Notes: generated by a model from the letters alone, not told the origin. A DNA stretch of 45,982 nt from Bacillota bacterium (GCA_023436805.1 JAEZHT010000083.1:1-45982), one strand, 5' to 3'. Positions 16,163 through 24,348 are shown, numbered from the stretch's first letter. Program-made: numbers and translations.

Positions 16163-17332
16163 TCACAGGATTTTCATATCTTTGGCTGTTTTCTCCATGA
16201 TTGATAATGCTTGGTCTAAAATCGCTTTGGTATGTAATGCAGAAACCATGACACGAATTCGACCTTTGCCTTTTTGAACGGTTGGGAAAATGATGCCAGA
16301 TACATATACACCATTATCTAACAATTGTTTCGAAAATGCCATAGTTTTTACTTCATCGCCCACCATGATGGGGGTGATTGGGGTTTGTGAGTGCCCAATA
16401 TCAAATCCCATGGCTTGGAGTTTGGTTTTTAAATACCGTGCATTTTCCCACAACTTTTCAGTATAATCATCGGATGATTCAAGCATATGGAAAGCTTCGA
16501 TGATGGCTGCAGCCGCACTTGGCTGCATCGAGGTTGAAAACAAATGTGGTCTACTTCTATGTAATAAATAAGATTTCATGGCTTTGGATCCACAAACATA
16601 CCCACCAACGACACCAATCGCTTTCGATAGTGTACCAATGATGAAATCCACTTGGCCATGTAAATGGTAATGATCGACAGTCCCTCGACCATGTTCACCG
16701 AGTACGCCTGACCCATGTGCGTCATCCACATAGGTGAGTGCGTTATATTTTTTAGCTAATCGCACGATTTCAGGTAGGTTCGCTAAATCACCATCCATCG
16801 AAAATACACCGTCGGTGATGATCAATACTTGTTCATATTGATTTCTTTTTTCAATCAATAGTCTTTCCAAATCGGCCATGTTTGAATGTTTAAACACCGC
16901 TTTATCAGCCTTGGATAACTTAACCCCATCGATGATGGAGGCATGGTTGAGTTCATCGGAAAGGATCAAATCTTTTTCAGTGGTGACGGCTTGGATGACC
17001 CCTAAGTTACATAAAAACCCACTTTGATAGACGAGGGCCGCCTCTTCTTTTTTGAATTTAGCGATGGTTTCTTCCAACTGTTCATGGATTTTCATGTTAC
17101 CAACAATTGTTCTAACCGCCCCTGCACCGACACCATATTGATCCAATGCTTTTTTGGAGGCTTCAATAAGTCTTGGGTGGTTCGCAAACCCTAAATAGTT
17201 GTTGGAACATAAGTTGATGACTTTTTTACCATTGAGTTCAATGATGGCGTCAATTGGTGTATCGTTGACTGGTAATTCACGGTATATACCGGCTTCTTTC
17301 AAGGCTTGAACCTTAGCTTCTAAAAAATCCAT
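16163..17332 (-). CDS. kbl: Glycine C-acetyltransferase (2-amino-3-ketobutyrate CoA ligase)
   Basis: 390 residues, a PLP-dependent alpha-oxoamine synthase. It splits 2-amino-3-oxobutanoate with CoA into glycine and acetyl-CoA. The NNYLGFANHPRL segment, VDDAHGSGVLGEHGRG and the PLP-Lys motif GTLSKAIGVVGGYV are clear. The ATG at 17332 has AGGAGG ahead; the reading frame extends upstream into tdh without a ribosome site. It follows threonine dehydrogenase by ten bases, the classic tdh-kbl pair, which removes the ambiguity with related 8-amino-7-oxononanoate synthases. Confidence 0.95.
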   Translation of the reverse strand: MDFLEAKVQALKEAGIYRELPVNDTPIDAIIELNGKKVINLCSNNYLGFANHPRLIEASKKALDQYGVGAGAVRTIVGNMKIHEQLEETIAKFKKEEAALVYQSGFLCNLGVIQAVTTEKDLILSDELNHASIIDGVKLSKADKAVFKHSNMADLERLLIEKRNQYEQVLIITDGVFSMDGDLANLPEIVRLAKKYNALTYVDDAHGSGVLGEHGRGTVDHYHLHGQVDFIIGTLSKAIGVVGGYVCGSKAMKSYLLHRSRPHLFSTSMQPSAAAAIIEAFHMLESSDDYTEKLWENARYLKTKLQAMGFDIGHSQTPITPIMVGDEVKTMAFSKQLLDNGVYVSGIIFPTVQKGKGRIRVMVSALHTKAILDQALSIMEKTAKDMKIL

Positions 17333-17342
17333 GGTTAACCTC

Positions 17343-18383
17343 CTATGGGATGAGTACGACTTTACCACTGTTACCTGAAGCCATGATCTTGAAGGCTTCT
17401 TCATAATCTTTCATTGAAATGACGTGGGTCACAATCTTTTCTAAACGGATCTTCTTGGACTCCAATAAAGCAGAGACTTGGTCCCAGTTTTCATACATTT
17501 TACGTCCAGTGACACCATAAATGGTGATGCCTTTGAAAACAACATCATTAGAAATATCGATTTCAATCTTTTCAGAGGCAATACCGAGTAAGGACATGTG
17601 TCCACCTTTTTTGATGTATTTAAAGCTTTGTTCAATTGCTTTTTTGTTGCCTGAGAATTCAGCAACCACATCGACACCTAAGCCTTGGGTTTCTCTCATG
17701 ACCGCTTCAATCACATCGGTTTCTCTTGGATTGATGACGATATCGGCGCCGAGTTCTCTCGCGAGATTCATTCGGAATGGGTTCACTTCAATCGCAATGA
17801 TTTTTTTCGTACCGACCGCTTTCGCAACATTGATGCCCATCAAACCAATCGGTCCACACCCCACCACAGCGACTGTTTTACATGAAATGTCAAAGTGTAA
17901 CATCGTATGTACGGCGTTACCGAGGGGTTCTAAAACGGATAAGAATTTCGGGTCAACCCCACTCTTATCGATGATTAAATTGGATTCTGGCATGCGGATA
18001 TATTCGGCGAAACAACCATCGCGGTCCACCCCGATGATTTGGGTATTTTGACATATATGACCACGGCCTGTGCGACAAAATTCACATTGTCCACAAACGA
18101 TGTGTGTTTCAGAAGAGACGATATCATCCACTTTAACGCGGTCGACTTTCGGTCCGACTTTGACGACGCGTCCAGAAAATTCATGACCGACGGTTAAAGG
18201 CGGATTCAAGCGATTCGCTGCCCATAGGTCCCACTCATAAATATGGACATCTGTGCCACATAAGGACGCACTTAGTACTTCAATTAAAACCTCATGGTCA
18301 TTGAGTTTTTCAGGGACTTCTTTTTCTACAATGGTTAAGCCTTTACTACGAGATGCTTTGATGATTGCCATCATGTTTGCCAT
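17343..18383 (-). CDS. tdh: L-threonine 3-dehydrogenase
   Basis: 346 residues, a zinc-containing medium-chain dehydrogenase. It oxidises threonine with NAD to 2-amino-3-oxobutanoate, passed on to Kbl. Seen are the catalytic-zinc Cys and GHE (SLCGTDVHIYEW, TVGHEFSG), the structural-zinc four-Cys loop (CGQCEFCRTGRGHIC) and the Rossmann GCGPIGLMG. The start at 18383 has GGGAGAA ahead. It follows the PEP carboxykinase gene by 17 bases, so threonine breakdown and gluconeogenesis appear to share a transcript. Threonine rather than another polyol is supported by the adjacent kbl. Confidence 0.94.
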   Translation of the reverse strand: MANMMAIIKASRSKGLTIVEKEVPEKLNDHEVLIEVLSASLCGTDVHIYEWDLWAANRLNPPLTVGHEFSGRVVKVGPKVDRVKVDDIVSSETHIVCGQCEFCRTGRGHICQNTQIIGVDRDGCFAEYIRMPESNLIIDKSGVDPKFLSVLEPLGNAVHTMLHFDISCKTVAVVGCGPIGLMGINVAKAVGTKKIIAIEVNPFRMNLARELGADIVINPRETDVIEAVMRETQGLGVDVVAEFSGNKKAIEQSFKYIKKGGHMSLLGIASEKIEIDISNDVVFKGITIYGVTGRKMYENWDQVSALLESKKIRLEKIVTHVISMKDYEEAFKIMASGNSGKVVLIP

Positions 18384-18400
18384 AGTGTTCTCCCAAACGT

Positions 18401-20188
18401 CTAAGCGTTTAATCTAGCGATTTGTTTTTCGAGTTCGTCATAAAGTGCTTGTGGCATCTTTTCACCTAGTTCGTGATAATAGGCTTTGAGATCTGCCATC
18501 TCTTTGAGCCACGCAGCTTTATCGACTTCGAATAATTGTTGTAATGTTTCTTTTTGGATATGTAAGCCTTCGGTATCAAAATCAGTTAAATCTGGCATGA
18601 TACCAATCGGTGTTTGAACGCCTTGTGCCATGCCTTCTGAACGTTCAAATATCCATTTTAAAACCCTGGCATTGTCGCCATAACCTGGCCACATAAAGTC
18701 GCCTTTGTCGTCTTTTCTAAACCAATTCACATAATAAAACTTCGGTAAATCTTTGTCCTTAGTGCCCGATTTCATTTCAAACCAGTGGGACAAGTAATCT
18801 GCCACGTGGTAACCAATGAATGGCAACATCGCGAATGGGTCTCGTCTGACTTTACCAATGTCATTGGATATCGCAGCGGCTGTGATTTCAGAACCCATCA
18901 TTGAACCCATGAAAATGCCATGGTTTTAATCGAGAGATTCAGTCACAAGCGGAATCGTCGTTGCACGTCTGCCGCCAACTAGGATTGCACTGATTGGAAC
19001 CCCTTCTGGGTCATCGTATTCTTTAGCTAAATTGGGTGCTTGTTCAATTCCCACGGTAAAACGTGAATTGGGATGGGCTGCTGGGGTGTTATCCCCTTTA
19101 TGCCAAATGTCTTTCTTCCATCCAATCAGAGTGTTTGGTGCTTCACCAATGCCTTCCCACCAGACATCCAAGTCTTCAGTCAACGCAACATTCGTGAAAA
19201 TCGTGTTTTTTTCAATCGTCTTCATGGCGTTTGGATTGGTTTGATAAGATGTGCCTTTCGCTACCCCGAAGAACCCTTTTTCTGGGTTGATGGCGTAGAA
19301 CTTGCCATTTTTCTTTTTGAATATCCATGCGATATCATCGCCCACGGTTTCGACTTTCCAACCGGGGATTGTAGGTACCAACATGGCTAAGTTGGTTTTC
19401 CCACATGCACTTGGGAAAGCCCCTAGGATGAATTTAGATACCCCTGTAGGGTTGGTTATTTTAAGGATGAGCATGTGTTCTGCCATCCAATGTTCTTCTT
19501 TCGCAATCTTGCTCGCGATTCTCAGTGCGAGACATTTTTTACCCAATAAGGCGTTGCCACCATACCCAGAACCGTAAGACCAAATCAAGCGTTCTTCGGG
19601 GAAATGGGCGATGTATTTTTGTTCAATCGGTGCGGATGGCCATGTTAAATCTGGTCTGTTATTCAACGGATAACCAACCGAATGCATACACGGTACAAAT
19701 GGTGCACCATTCTCTATCATTCTTAATATTTTCGAGCCCATGCGTGTCATCAATCTCATGTTTAAAACAACATACGGTGAATCGGTAAGTTGAACCCCAA
19801 TTTGAGCAATTTTCGCGCCAATTGGACCCATGATAAATGGGATCACGTACATCGTTCTACCGACCATAGAGCCTCGATATAATTCAGTCATTTTTTCTTT
19901 TAAAGCTTTCGGTTCATACCAGTTATTGGTTGGACCACTATCCGATTCTAAAATAGAAGCGATGAACGTTCTGTCTTCAACCCGAGCGACATCCGAGGGG
20001 TCTGAGAAGAACGCATAACTGTTGGGGCGTTTGGATTCGTTTAATTTCACTGCTTTTTTGTCTTTCACCAATTGGTCAACGATGGTTTGATATTCTATAT
20101 CCGACCCGTTGCACCAATAGATGTCCTTAGGTTGACACAATTTTGCCATGTCAAAAATCCAGTTGGACAATGTTTCATTTTTGATCAT
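18401..20188 (-). pseudogene. pckG: GTP-type phosphoenolpyruvate carboxykinase, split by one in-frame TAA
   Basis: The two open parts, 18926-20188 (420 codons) and 18401-18925, are in the same frame and together give a full GTP-PEPCK of about 590 residues. The enzyme converts oxaloacetate and GTP into PEP. The first part has the substrate loop YGSGYGGNALLGKKC, the P-loop GAFPSACGKTNLAM and the GDDIAWI metal site; the second part has the guanine-binding FMWPGYGDNARVL. The single TAA (18926-18928) replaces a position that is Trp in homologues (ESLD-stop-NHGIF). Reinitiation is unlikely: the next in-frame ATG (18910) has no ribosome site. Either a recent pseudogene, a recoded gene or an assembly error. 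Confidence 0.85.
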
Positions 20189-20214
20189 TTCCTACCTCCA
20201 AGGTGCTTTTTATA

Positions 20215-20252
20215 ATTATAGTAAAGCGTTTTCAGTCTCTATGTTTATTATA
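20215..20252 (-). promoter_or_regulatory. Promoter region and cre-like operator of pckG
   Basis: Two minus-strand TATAAT boxes (20215-20220 and 20247-20252) flank the sequence TGAAAACGCTTTAC (20221-20234), which resembles a CcpA cre site (AANCG core, imperfect 3' end). No strong -35 is seen. The position, overlapping or just downstream of the -10, would suit catabolite repression of gluconeogenesis. Confidence 0.5.
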
Positions 20253-20273
20253 ACACCTCTAAGTGCTTTTTCG

Positions 20274-20312
20274 AAGAAAAAAAAGACATCTTACCGAAGT
20301 AAAAATGTCTTT
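20274..20312 (-). terminator. Terminator of gapA
   Basis: Minus-strand stem AAAGACAT / ATGTCTTT (20282-20312) followed by TTTTTTTC. Confidence 0.85.
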
Positions 20313-20325
20313 AATGGGTTGTGAA

Positions 20326-21339
20326 TTATTTTTGAATTAAACCAGCGAAATAGCCAAGTGTTCTGATCAATTGGGTAGTGTATGTCATTTCATTGTCATA
20401 CCAAGCCATGACTTTAACCACTTGTTTTTCACCTGCAGTTAAGATTTGAGTTGTGTTCGAATCAAAAATGGATGAACCTGAACCGACGATGTCAGCAGAA
20501 ACAATTGGGTCAGCGGTATAAACTAAAGTTTCGTTGGATGCTGCTAGGAATGCTGCATTGACTTCTTCTACAGTTACATGCTTCTTAAGTTCAACAGAAA
20601 GGTCTACGATAGAACCTGTGATTGTAGGCACACGTAATGCAGTACCGTCTAATTTACCATTTAAGTGTGGTAATACTTTACCTACAGCTTTAGCCGCACC
20701 TGTTGTAGATGGGATAATAGAAGCTGCAGCTGCTCTACCACGACGGGTCATATAACCCTTCTTGTGTGGTTGGTCCATCAATGATTGGTCATTGGTGTAC
20801 GCGTGAACAGTCGTCATGAAGCCCCATTCAACACCGAATGCTTTGTCTAATACTTCAACCATTGGTGCTAAGCAGTTTGTGGTGCAAGATGCGCCAGAGA
20901 TGATGGTTTCAGAGCCATCCAATACTTTGTGGTTAACGTTGTAAACGATGGTCTTGATGGTCTTCGTGTTTGCAGGTGCAGATAAGACAACTTTCTTCGC
21001 ACCAGCTTTGATGTGTGCAGACGCTTTTTCTTCATCTAAGAATAAGCCTGTGCATTCTAGAACGACATCGACATTCAATGCGCCCCAAGGTAAGTTGTTT
21101 GGATCTTTTTCAGCGATGATTTGTGATTTAACACCATCAACGACTAAATAATTACCTTCAACTTTGACATCACCGTGGAATCTACCTTGTGCAGTGTCAT
21201 ACTTTAAAAGGTATGCTAATTCATCTGCGTTAGATAAGTCATTTAATGCAACCACTTCGAATTGTGGATTGTTGTGCATTAAACGGAATGCTAAACGGCC
21301 GATACGACCAAATCCATTAATTGCTACTTTAATAGCCAT
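20326..21339 (-). CDS. gapA: Glyceraldehyde-3-phosphate dehydrogenase, type I
   Basis: 337 residues. It oxidises glyceraldehyde 3-phosphate to 1,3-bisphosphoglycerate with NAD. NGFGRIGRLAFR at the N-terminus binds NAD; the catalytic Cys is in SGASCTTNCLAP, the paired His is in the MTTVHAYTNDQ region, and WYDNEMTYTTQLIRT closes the protein. The ATG at 21339 has AAGGAGGG ahead; the open frame extends 54 codons upstream into untranslated leader. It is a single-gene unit with promoter and terminator, not linked to pgk or tpi here. Confidence 0.97.
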   Translation of the reverse strand: MAIKVAINGFGRIGRLAFRLMHNNPQFEVVALNDLSNADELAYLLKYDTAQGRFHGDVKVEGNYLVVDGVKSQIIAEKDPNNLPWGALNVDVVLECTGLFLDEEKASAHIKAGAKKVVLSAPANTKTIKTIVYNVNHKVLDGSETIISGASCTTNCLAPMVEVLDKAFGVEWGFMTTVHAYTNDQSLMDQPHKKGYMTRRGRAAAASIIPSTTGAAKAVGKVLPHLNGKLDGTALRVPTITGSIVDLSVELKKHVTVEEVNAAFLAASNETLVYTADPIVSADIVGSGSSIFDSNTTQILTAGEKQVVKVMAWYDNEMTYTTQLIRTLGYFAGLIQK

Positions 21340-21382
21340 GTAATAAACCCTCCTTATAATAGGTTTTTTTCTTTCCAATGAT

Positions 21383-21410
21383 ATTTTATCACTTAATGCC
21401 CAAAAAACAA
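21383..21410 (-). promoter_or_regulatory. Promoter of gapA
   Basis: Minus-strand TTGTTT (21405-21410), 16-base spacer, TAAAAT (21383-21388). Confidence 0.5.
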
Positions 21411-21454
21411 GGCATTTTACAATGTAAGTGTGTATGAAAAAGCATGTAAACGTT

Positions 21455-22216
21455 TTATCTTTCGCCAATAAATGTATCTTTGATACGCACAGCGAAGACA
21501 TTATTCGGATTCTTTAAAAATTTCGCACTTTTATTCGATATTTTTACGCTGATTTCTTTCACATTGGAGAGGCTTAGATGAAATCTATCGGCTTGGATAT
21601 CGGTATCGACATTTTTCGGTTTAATGATGAATTCGTGTTTTTCGGATAGTACAATCGGGTAAGCCATACGGTGCTTAACGGTTTCAAATGGGGCAGCCAA
21701 TGTTAATTGAACCGCTTTGATGTCATGGTCAACGATGGCCCCACCTAACGCGTAGTTATAAGCGGTTGACCCGGTTGGTGTAGATATACAAATCCCATTG
21801 CCTCTGGTATTCATGATTTCAATATCATCAATATATACTTTCGCTTCTAACATCTTGTGCGACCCTGAAACAAAGACTTCATTCATCGCGTAGCCCAGGT
21901 GATGCCCAGTTTTATATTGTAAAAGTGAAAAATGGTTGGTTTGATATTCACCTTTGAGCAAGTCGAGGATGCAATCCAAATCGCTTGGTAAAAACTCGGT
22001 ATAAAATCCAATGGTGCCTGTGTGTATCGCAACAATCAGGATTTGATCGAGTAAATGATTGTATTTCGAAATGACATTTAGTACAGTACCATCGCCACCG
22101 ATGGAGAAGACAATCTCTGGATTGATATCGTCATAAATCCCATCAAAGCGGGCTAAAAGCTGTTTACGAAGGTCTAAACTTTCTGCATTGTTTTTATGTA
22201 AAATCGCATATCTCAT
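21455..22216 (-). CDS. nadK: NAD kinase
   Basis: 253 residues, slightly short but complete. It phosphorylates NAD to NADP, the only route to NADP. The GGDGT motif with following TVLNV sits near residue 50, then TGTIGFY, the ALNE-equivalent YAMNEV, and the STPTGSTAYNYALGG motif that binds NAD. It starts at ATG with AGGTGATG ahead, divergent from the CYTH gene. It lies upstream of gapA on the same strand with about 115 bases between, but gapA has its own promoter. Confidence 0.95.
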   Translation of the reverse strand: MRYAILHKNNAESLDLRKQLLARFDGIYDDINPEIVFSIGGDGTVLNVISKYNHLLDQILIVAIHTGTIGFYTEFLPSDLDCILDLLKGEYQTNHFSLLQYKTGHHLGYAMNEVFVSGSHKMLEAKVYIDDIEIMNTRGNGICISTPTGSTAYNYALGGAIVDHDIKAVQLTLAAPFETVKHRMAYPIVLSEKHEFIIKPKNVDTDIQADRFHLSLSNVKEISVKISNKSAKFLKNPNNVFAVRIKDTFIGER

Positions 22217-22251
22217 AGTATCATCACCTAGTTATAAATATATCATAGTTC

Positions 22252-22280
22252 TTGATATTTTAGGCCAAATAGTTCATAAT
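22252..22280 (+). promoter_or_regulatory. Promoter of the CYTH gene
   Basis: TTGATA (22252-22257), 17-base spacer, CATAAT (22275-22280). Confidence 0.55.
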
Positions 22281-22297
22281 AGTTACAGGTGATAAAC

Positions 22298-22846
22298 ATG
22301 AAGACGAATGTCGAAATCGAATTTAAAACGCCGTTAACTGAAGCACAATACAACGAACTGATCCGTTTGTTTGAATTGGACAACAATATATTCAAACAAA
22401 CCAACTACTACTTTGATTCGGAATCCTTGTTTTTCAGAAAACAAAAAACCGTTTTAAGGATTCGTAAGAAGCACAATAATTACTTCAAGGTGACCCTCAA
22501 GTCCCACAGTGATCAAGGGGCGTTTGAACAACACGTGCTCTTAGAAGAAGCTCAAGCTTTACATATGATTGAAGCAGGTTTCAACACGAAAGACTATTTC
22601 GATATCGATTGTGACGTCAAATTGATTGGTTCTTTAGACAATTATCGCGTATCCACCCCTTACAAAGATGGCGAACTCTTCTTTGATAAGATTGAATACG
22701 CTGGTAAAGTCGATTATGAACTGGAATATGAAGTCGACAACTACGATTTAGGTAAGAAATGTTTTGAACACTTCTTAGAGACCCACCACATCGAAAATAA
22801 ACCAGCGATGCGTAAAAGTGAACGTATTTACAAGTCCCAAAACTAG
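22298..22846 (+). CDS. CYTH-domain protein, putative triphosphatase (YjbK-like)
   Basis: 182 residues. The CYTH signature ExExK is at the N-terminus (VEIEFK), followed by QTNYYFDSE, alternating charged strands (TVLRIRKK, FKVTLKSH) and a C-terminal KSER, all expected to line a tunnel that binds triphosphate and metal. Bacterial members are usually inorganic or organic triphosphatases; the Bacillus homologue is YjbK. I chose the ATG at 22298 with AGGTG ahead, rather than a GTG three codons earlier. Single gene ended by a terminator that begins in its stop codon. Confidence 0.85.
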   Translation: MKTNVEIEFKTPLTEAQYNELIRLFELDNNIFKQTNYYFDSESLFFRKQKTVLRIRKKHNNYFKVTLKSHSDQGAFEQHVLLEEAQALHMIEAGFNTKDYFDIDCDVKLIGSLDNYRVSTPYKDGELFFDKIEYAGKVDYELEYEVDNYDLGKKCFEHFLETHHIENKPAMRKSERIYKSQN

Positions 22847-22870
22847 ACCCGCGATGGGTCTTTTATTTTG
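22845..22870 (+). terminator. Terminator of the CYTH gene
   Basis: Stem AGACCC / GGGTCT (22845-22861) followed by TTTATTTT; the 5' arm includes the last two bases of the stop codon. Confidence 0.85.
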
Positions 22871-22871
22871 A

Positions 22872-22886
22872 ATGAAACCGTTTCAT
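22872..22886. promoter_or_regulatory. Palindromic operator-like site upstream of guaC
   Basis: ATGAAAC-C-GTTTCAT is a perfect 15-base palindrome with one central base. It resembles LacI/CcpA-type operators (AACCGTT core). It sits 12 bases upstream of the guaC -35 box. Confidence 0.5.
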
Positions 22887-22897
22887 ATAAAAAATCA

Positions 22898-22926
22898 TAC
22901 ACAAAAGATATCAAATCGTATATACT
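22898..22926 (+). promoter_or_regulatory. Promoter of guaC
   Basis: TACACA (22898-22903), 17-base spacer, TATACT (22921-22926). Confidence 0.55.
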
Positions 22927-22954
22927 GTTAATGGAATTTAATGGGAGGCCTATT

Positions 22955-24037
22955 ATGCGTATTGAACTAGATGAAAAGTTAGATTTTAGCGATGTATTGA
23001 TTAGACCCAAACGTTCGACCCTCGCTTCACGTAAAGAAGTCGATTTGAATCGTACGTACACTTTTAAACATTCCGCCCAAACATGGACTGGCGTGCCAAT
23101 CATGGCAGCGAACATGGATGGTGTGGGGACCCTTGAAATGGCGAAAGCTTTGGGCGAACGTAATTTGTTCACCTGCTTGGTAAAAAATTACACTCCAAGC
23201 CAAATCAGTGAAGCATTGCCACAATTGAACCCTGAATACTTTGCTGTATCTACTGGGACATCTAAAGAAGATTACTTAAACTTAAAAACAACCATTGAAA
23301 ATAACCCATCCTTAAAATTCATCTGCATCGACGTGGCCAACGGCTACTCAGAAGCGTTTGGTGAATATGTGTCAAAAGTCAGAAAAGATTTTCCAAAACA
23401 CGTCATCATCGCTGGTAATGTCGTGACTGCAGATATGACTCAAGAATTGATCCTACGTGGGGTCGATATCGTCAAAGTTGGTATTGGACCTGGGTCTGTG
23501 TGTACCACGCGCATTCAAACCGGCGTCGGATACCCACAACTCTCTGCCATCATTGAATGTGCAGATGCTGCCCATGGTTTAGGTGCACACATCATCTCGG
23601 ATGGTGGTTGTACATGCCCAGGGGATGTTGCGAAAGCCTTTGGTGCTGGTGCAGATTTTGTGATGCTTGGTGGGATGTTTGCTGGACACCTAGAAGGTGG
23701 CGGTAAAGTCATTACGGAGTACCACGATACCCATCAAAAGGACATGAAAACTTTTGAACCGATTTATGAAGTGAGAAAATTTGTTGAGTTCTACGGAATG
23801 AGTTCTTCTACCGCTATGATCAAACATAAAGGTGAAGTTGCCGATTACCGTAGTTCTGAAGGTAGAACGGTCAAAATCCCATTCAAAGGCAATGTCGACA
23901 CATCCGTAAAAGACATCTTGGGTGGCATCCGTTCAACATGTACGTATGTGGGTGCGAAGACGCTGAAAGATTTATCCAAATGCACCACATTTATTCGTGT
24001 ACATAGACAATACAACGATATTTATACGAGACACTAA
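22955..24037 (+). CDS. guaC: GMP reductase
   Basis: 360 residues of the IMPDH/GMPR TIM-barrel family. It reduces GMP to IMP and ammonia with NADPH, returning guanine to the common purine pool. The catalytic loop GIGPGSVCTTR, SDGGCTCPGDVAKAFGAGADFVMLG in the phosphate site and a MFAGHLEGGGK loop match GMP reductase; there is no CBS pair as in IMP dehydrogenase. The ATG at 22955 has GGGAGG seven bases ahead, while the open frame extends 29 codons upstream over the promoter. It ends at a strong bidirectional terminator, beyond which lies a c-di-GMP riboswitch on the opposite strand. Confidence 0.93.
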   Translation: MRIELDEKLDFSDVLIRPKRSTLASRKEVDLNRTYTFKHSAQTWTGVPIMAANMDGVGTLEMAKALGERNLFTCLVKNYTPSQISEALPQLNPEYFAVSTGTSKEDYLNLKTTIENNPSLKFICIDVANGYSEAFGEYVSKVRKDFPKHVIIAGNVVTADMTQELILRGVDIVKVGIGPGSVCTTRIQTGVGYPQLSAIIECADAAHGLGAHIISDGGCTCPGDVAKAFGAGADFVMLGGMFAGHLEGGGKVITEYHDTHQKDMKTFEPIYEVRKFVEFYGMSSSTAMIKHKGEVADYRSSEGRTVKIPFKGNVDTSVKDILGGIRSTCTYVGAKTLKDLSKCTTFIRVHRQYNDIYTRH

Positions 24038-24045
24038 AAAATAGA

Positions 24046-24072
24046 AAACCACAGGTCATCCGCCTGTGGTTT
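24046..24072. terminator. Bidirectional terminator between guaC and the c-di-GMP riboswitch transcript
   Basis: Stem AAACCACAGG / CCTGTGGTTT (24046-24072). On the plus strand it is followed by TTTTT; on the minus strand by TTCTATTTTTT. It would stop guaC transcripts and also any read-through RNA from the riboswitch before it enters guaC. Confidence 0.85.
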
Positions 24073-24157
24073 TTTTGATGTTTTCACATCTATGAGGGGT
24101 GTGTCATAAATCAATTGAAGCCATCAATATGATCTATGTAAATCGTTGACTTTTCCA

Positions 24158-24190
24158 ATAAAAAAAGTCCCCACCATTTGTGTAGACTTT
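24158..24190 (-). terminator. Terminator of the c-di-GMP riboswitch
   Basis: Minus-strand stem AAAGTC / GACTTT (24185-24190 with 24164-24169), with an inner CAC / GTG pair, followed by TTTTATT. It lies about 30 bases after the aptamer, the usual place for a riboswitch expression platform. Confidence 0.75.
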
Positions 24191-24214
24191 AAAAATGAAG
24201 TTACCACACAAATG
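24175..24214 (-). promoter_or_regulatory. Candidate antiterminator pairing of the c-di-GMP riboswitch
   Basis: CATTTGTGT (minus strand, 24206-24214), just after the aptamer, is a perfect nine-base complement of ACACAAATG (24175-24183) inside the terminator. Pairing of the two would compete with the inner part of the terminator hairpin. Confidence 0.55.
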
Positions 24215-24220
24215 CTTCTT

Positions 24221-24295
24221 GAATGGCAACTGGCTGTCTCATAAAGACCCTATAGCTTTGCGTCGCTAGATTGCTCTAGGTTTGCGATTGACATA
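24221..24295 (-). ncRNA. Cyclic-di-GMP-I (GEMM) riboswitch without a downstream gene
   Basis: The minus strand shows the GEMM-I core in order: GCAAACC, a CTAGA-GCAA-TCTAG hairpin with a GNRA loop, GCGACGCAAAGCTATAGGG, a GTCT / AGAC hairpin, then AGCCAG and TTGCC. A perfect consensus promoter lies 25-50 bases upstream and a terminator downstream. No open reading frame of useful size follows on this strand: the next gene, guaC, is on the opposite strand and shielded by a bidirectional terminator. The 375-base stretch 24038-24412 is filled by these elements. Confidence 0.9.
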
Positions 24296-24319
24296 GTATT
24301 GGATGACGATACCAAAGTC

Positions 24320-24348
24320 ATTATAAACGATGATATTCTATGTGTCAA
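24320..24348 (-). promoter_or_regulatory. Perfect consensus promoter of the c-di-GMP riboswitch RNA
   Basis: Minus-strand TTGACA (24343-24348), exactly 17 bases, TATAAT (24320-24325). Transcription should begin near 24313. Confidence 0.88.

Noticed and set aside
18401..18910. Independent gene for the C-terminal part of PEP carboxykinase
   Set aside because: The frame continues without shift from the upstream part, and the ATG at 18910 has no ribosome site or promoter.
18926..18928. PEP carboxykinase stop read as Trp by an altered genetic code
   Set aside because: The codon is TAA, not TGA, and TGA ends several neighbouring genes with tight ATGA overlaps, so the standard code holds.
22955..24037. 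IMP dehydrogenase
   Set aside because: No CBS domain pair, and the length and glycine-rich loop fit GMP reductase better.
24073..24163. Small gene controlled by the c-di-GMP riboswitch
   Set aside because: ATG frames on the minus strand give only five or six codons, a TTG frame gives fifteen, and none has a ribosome site.
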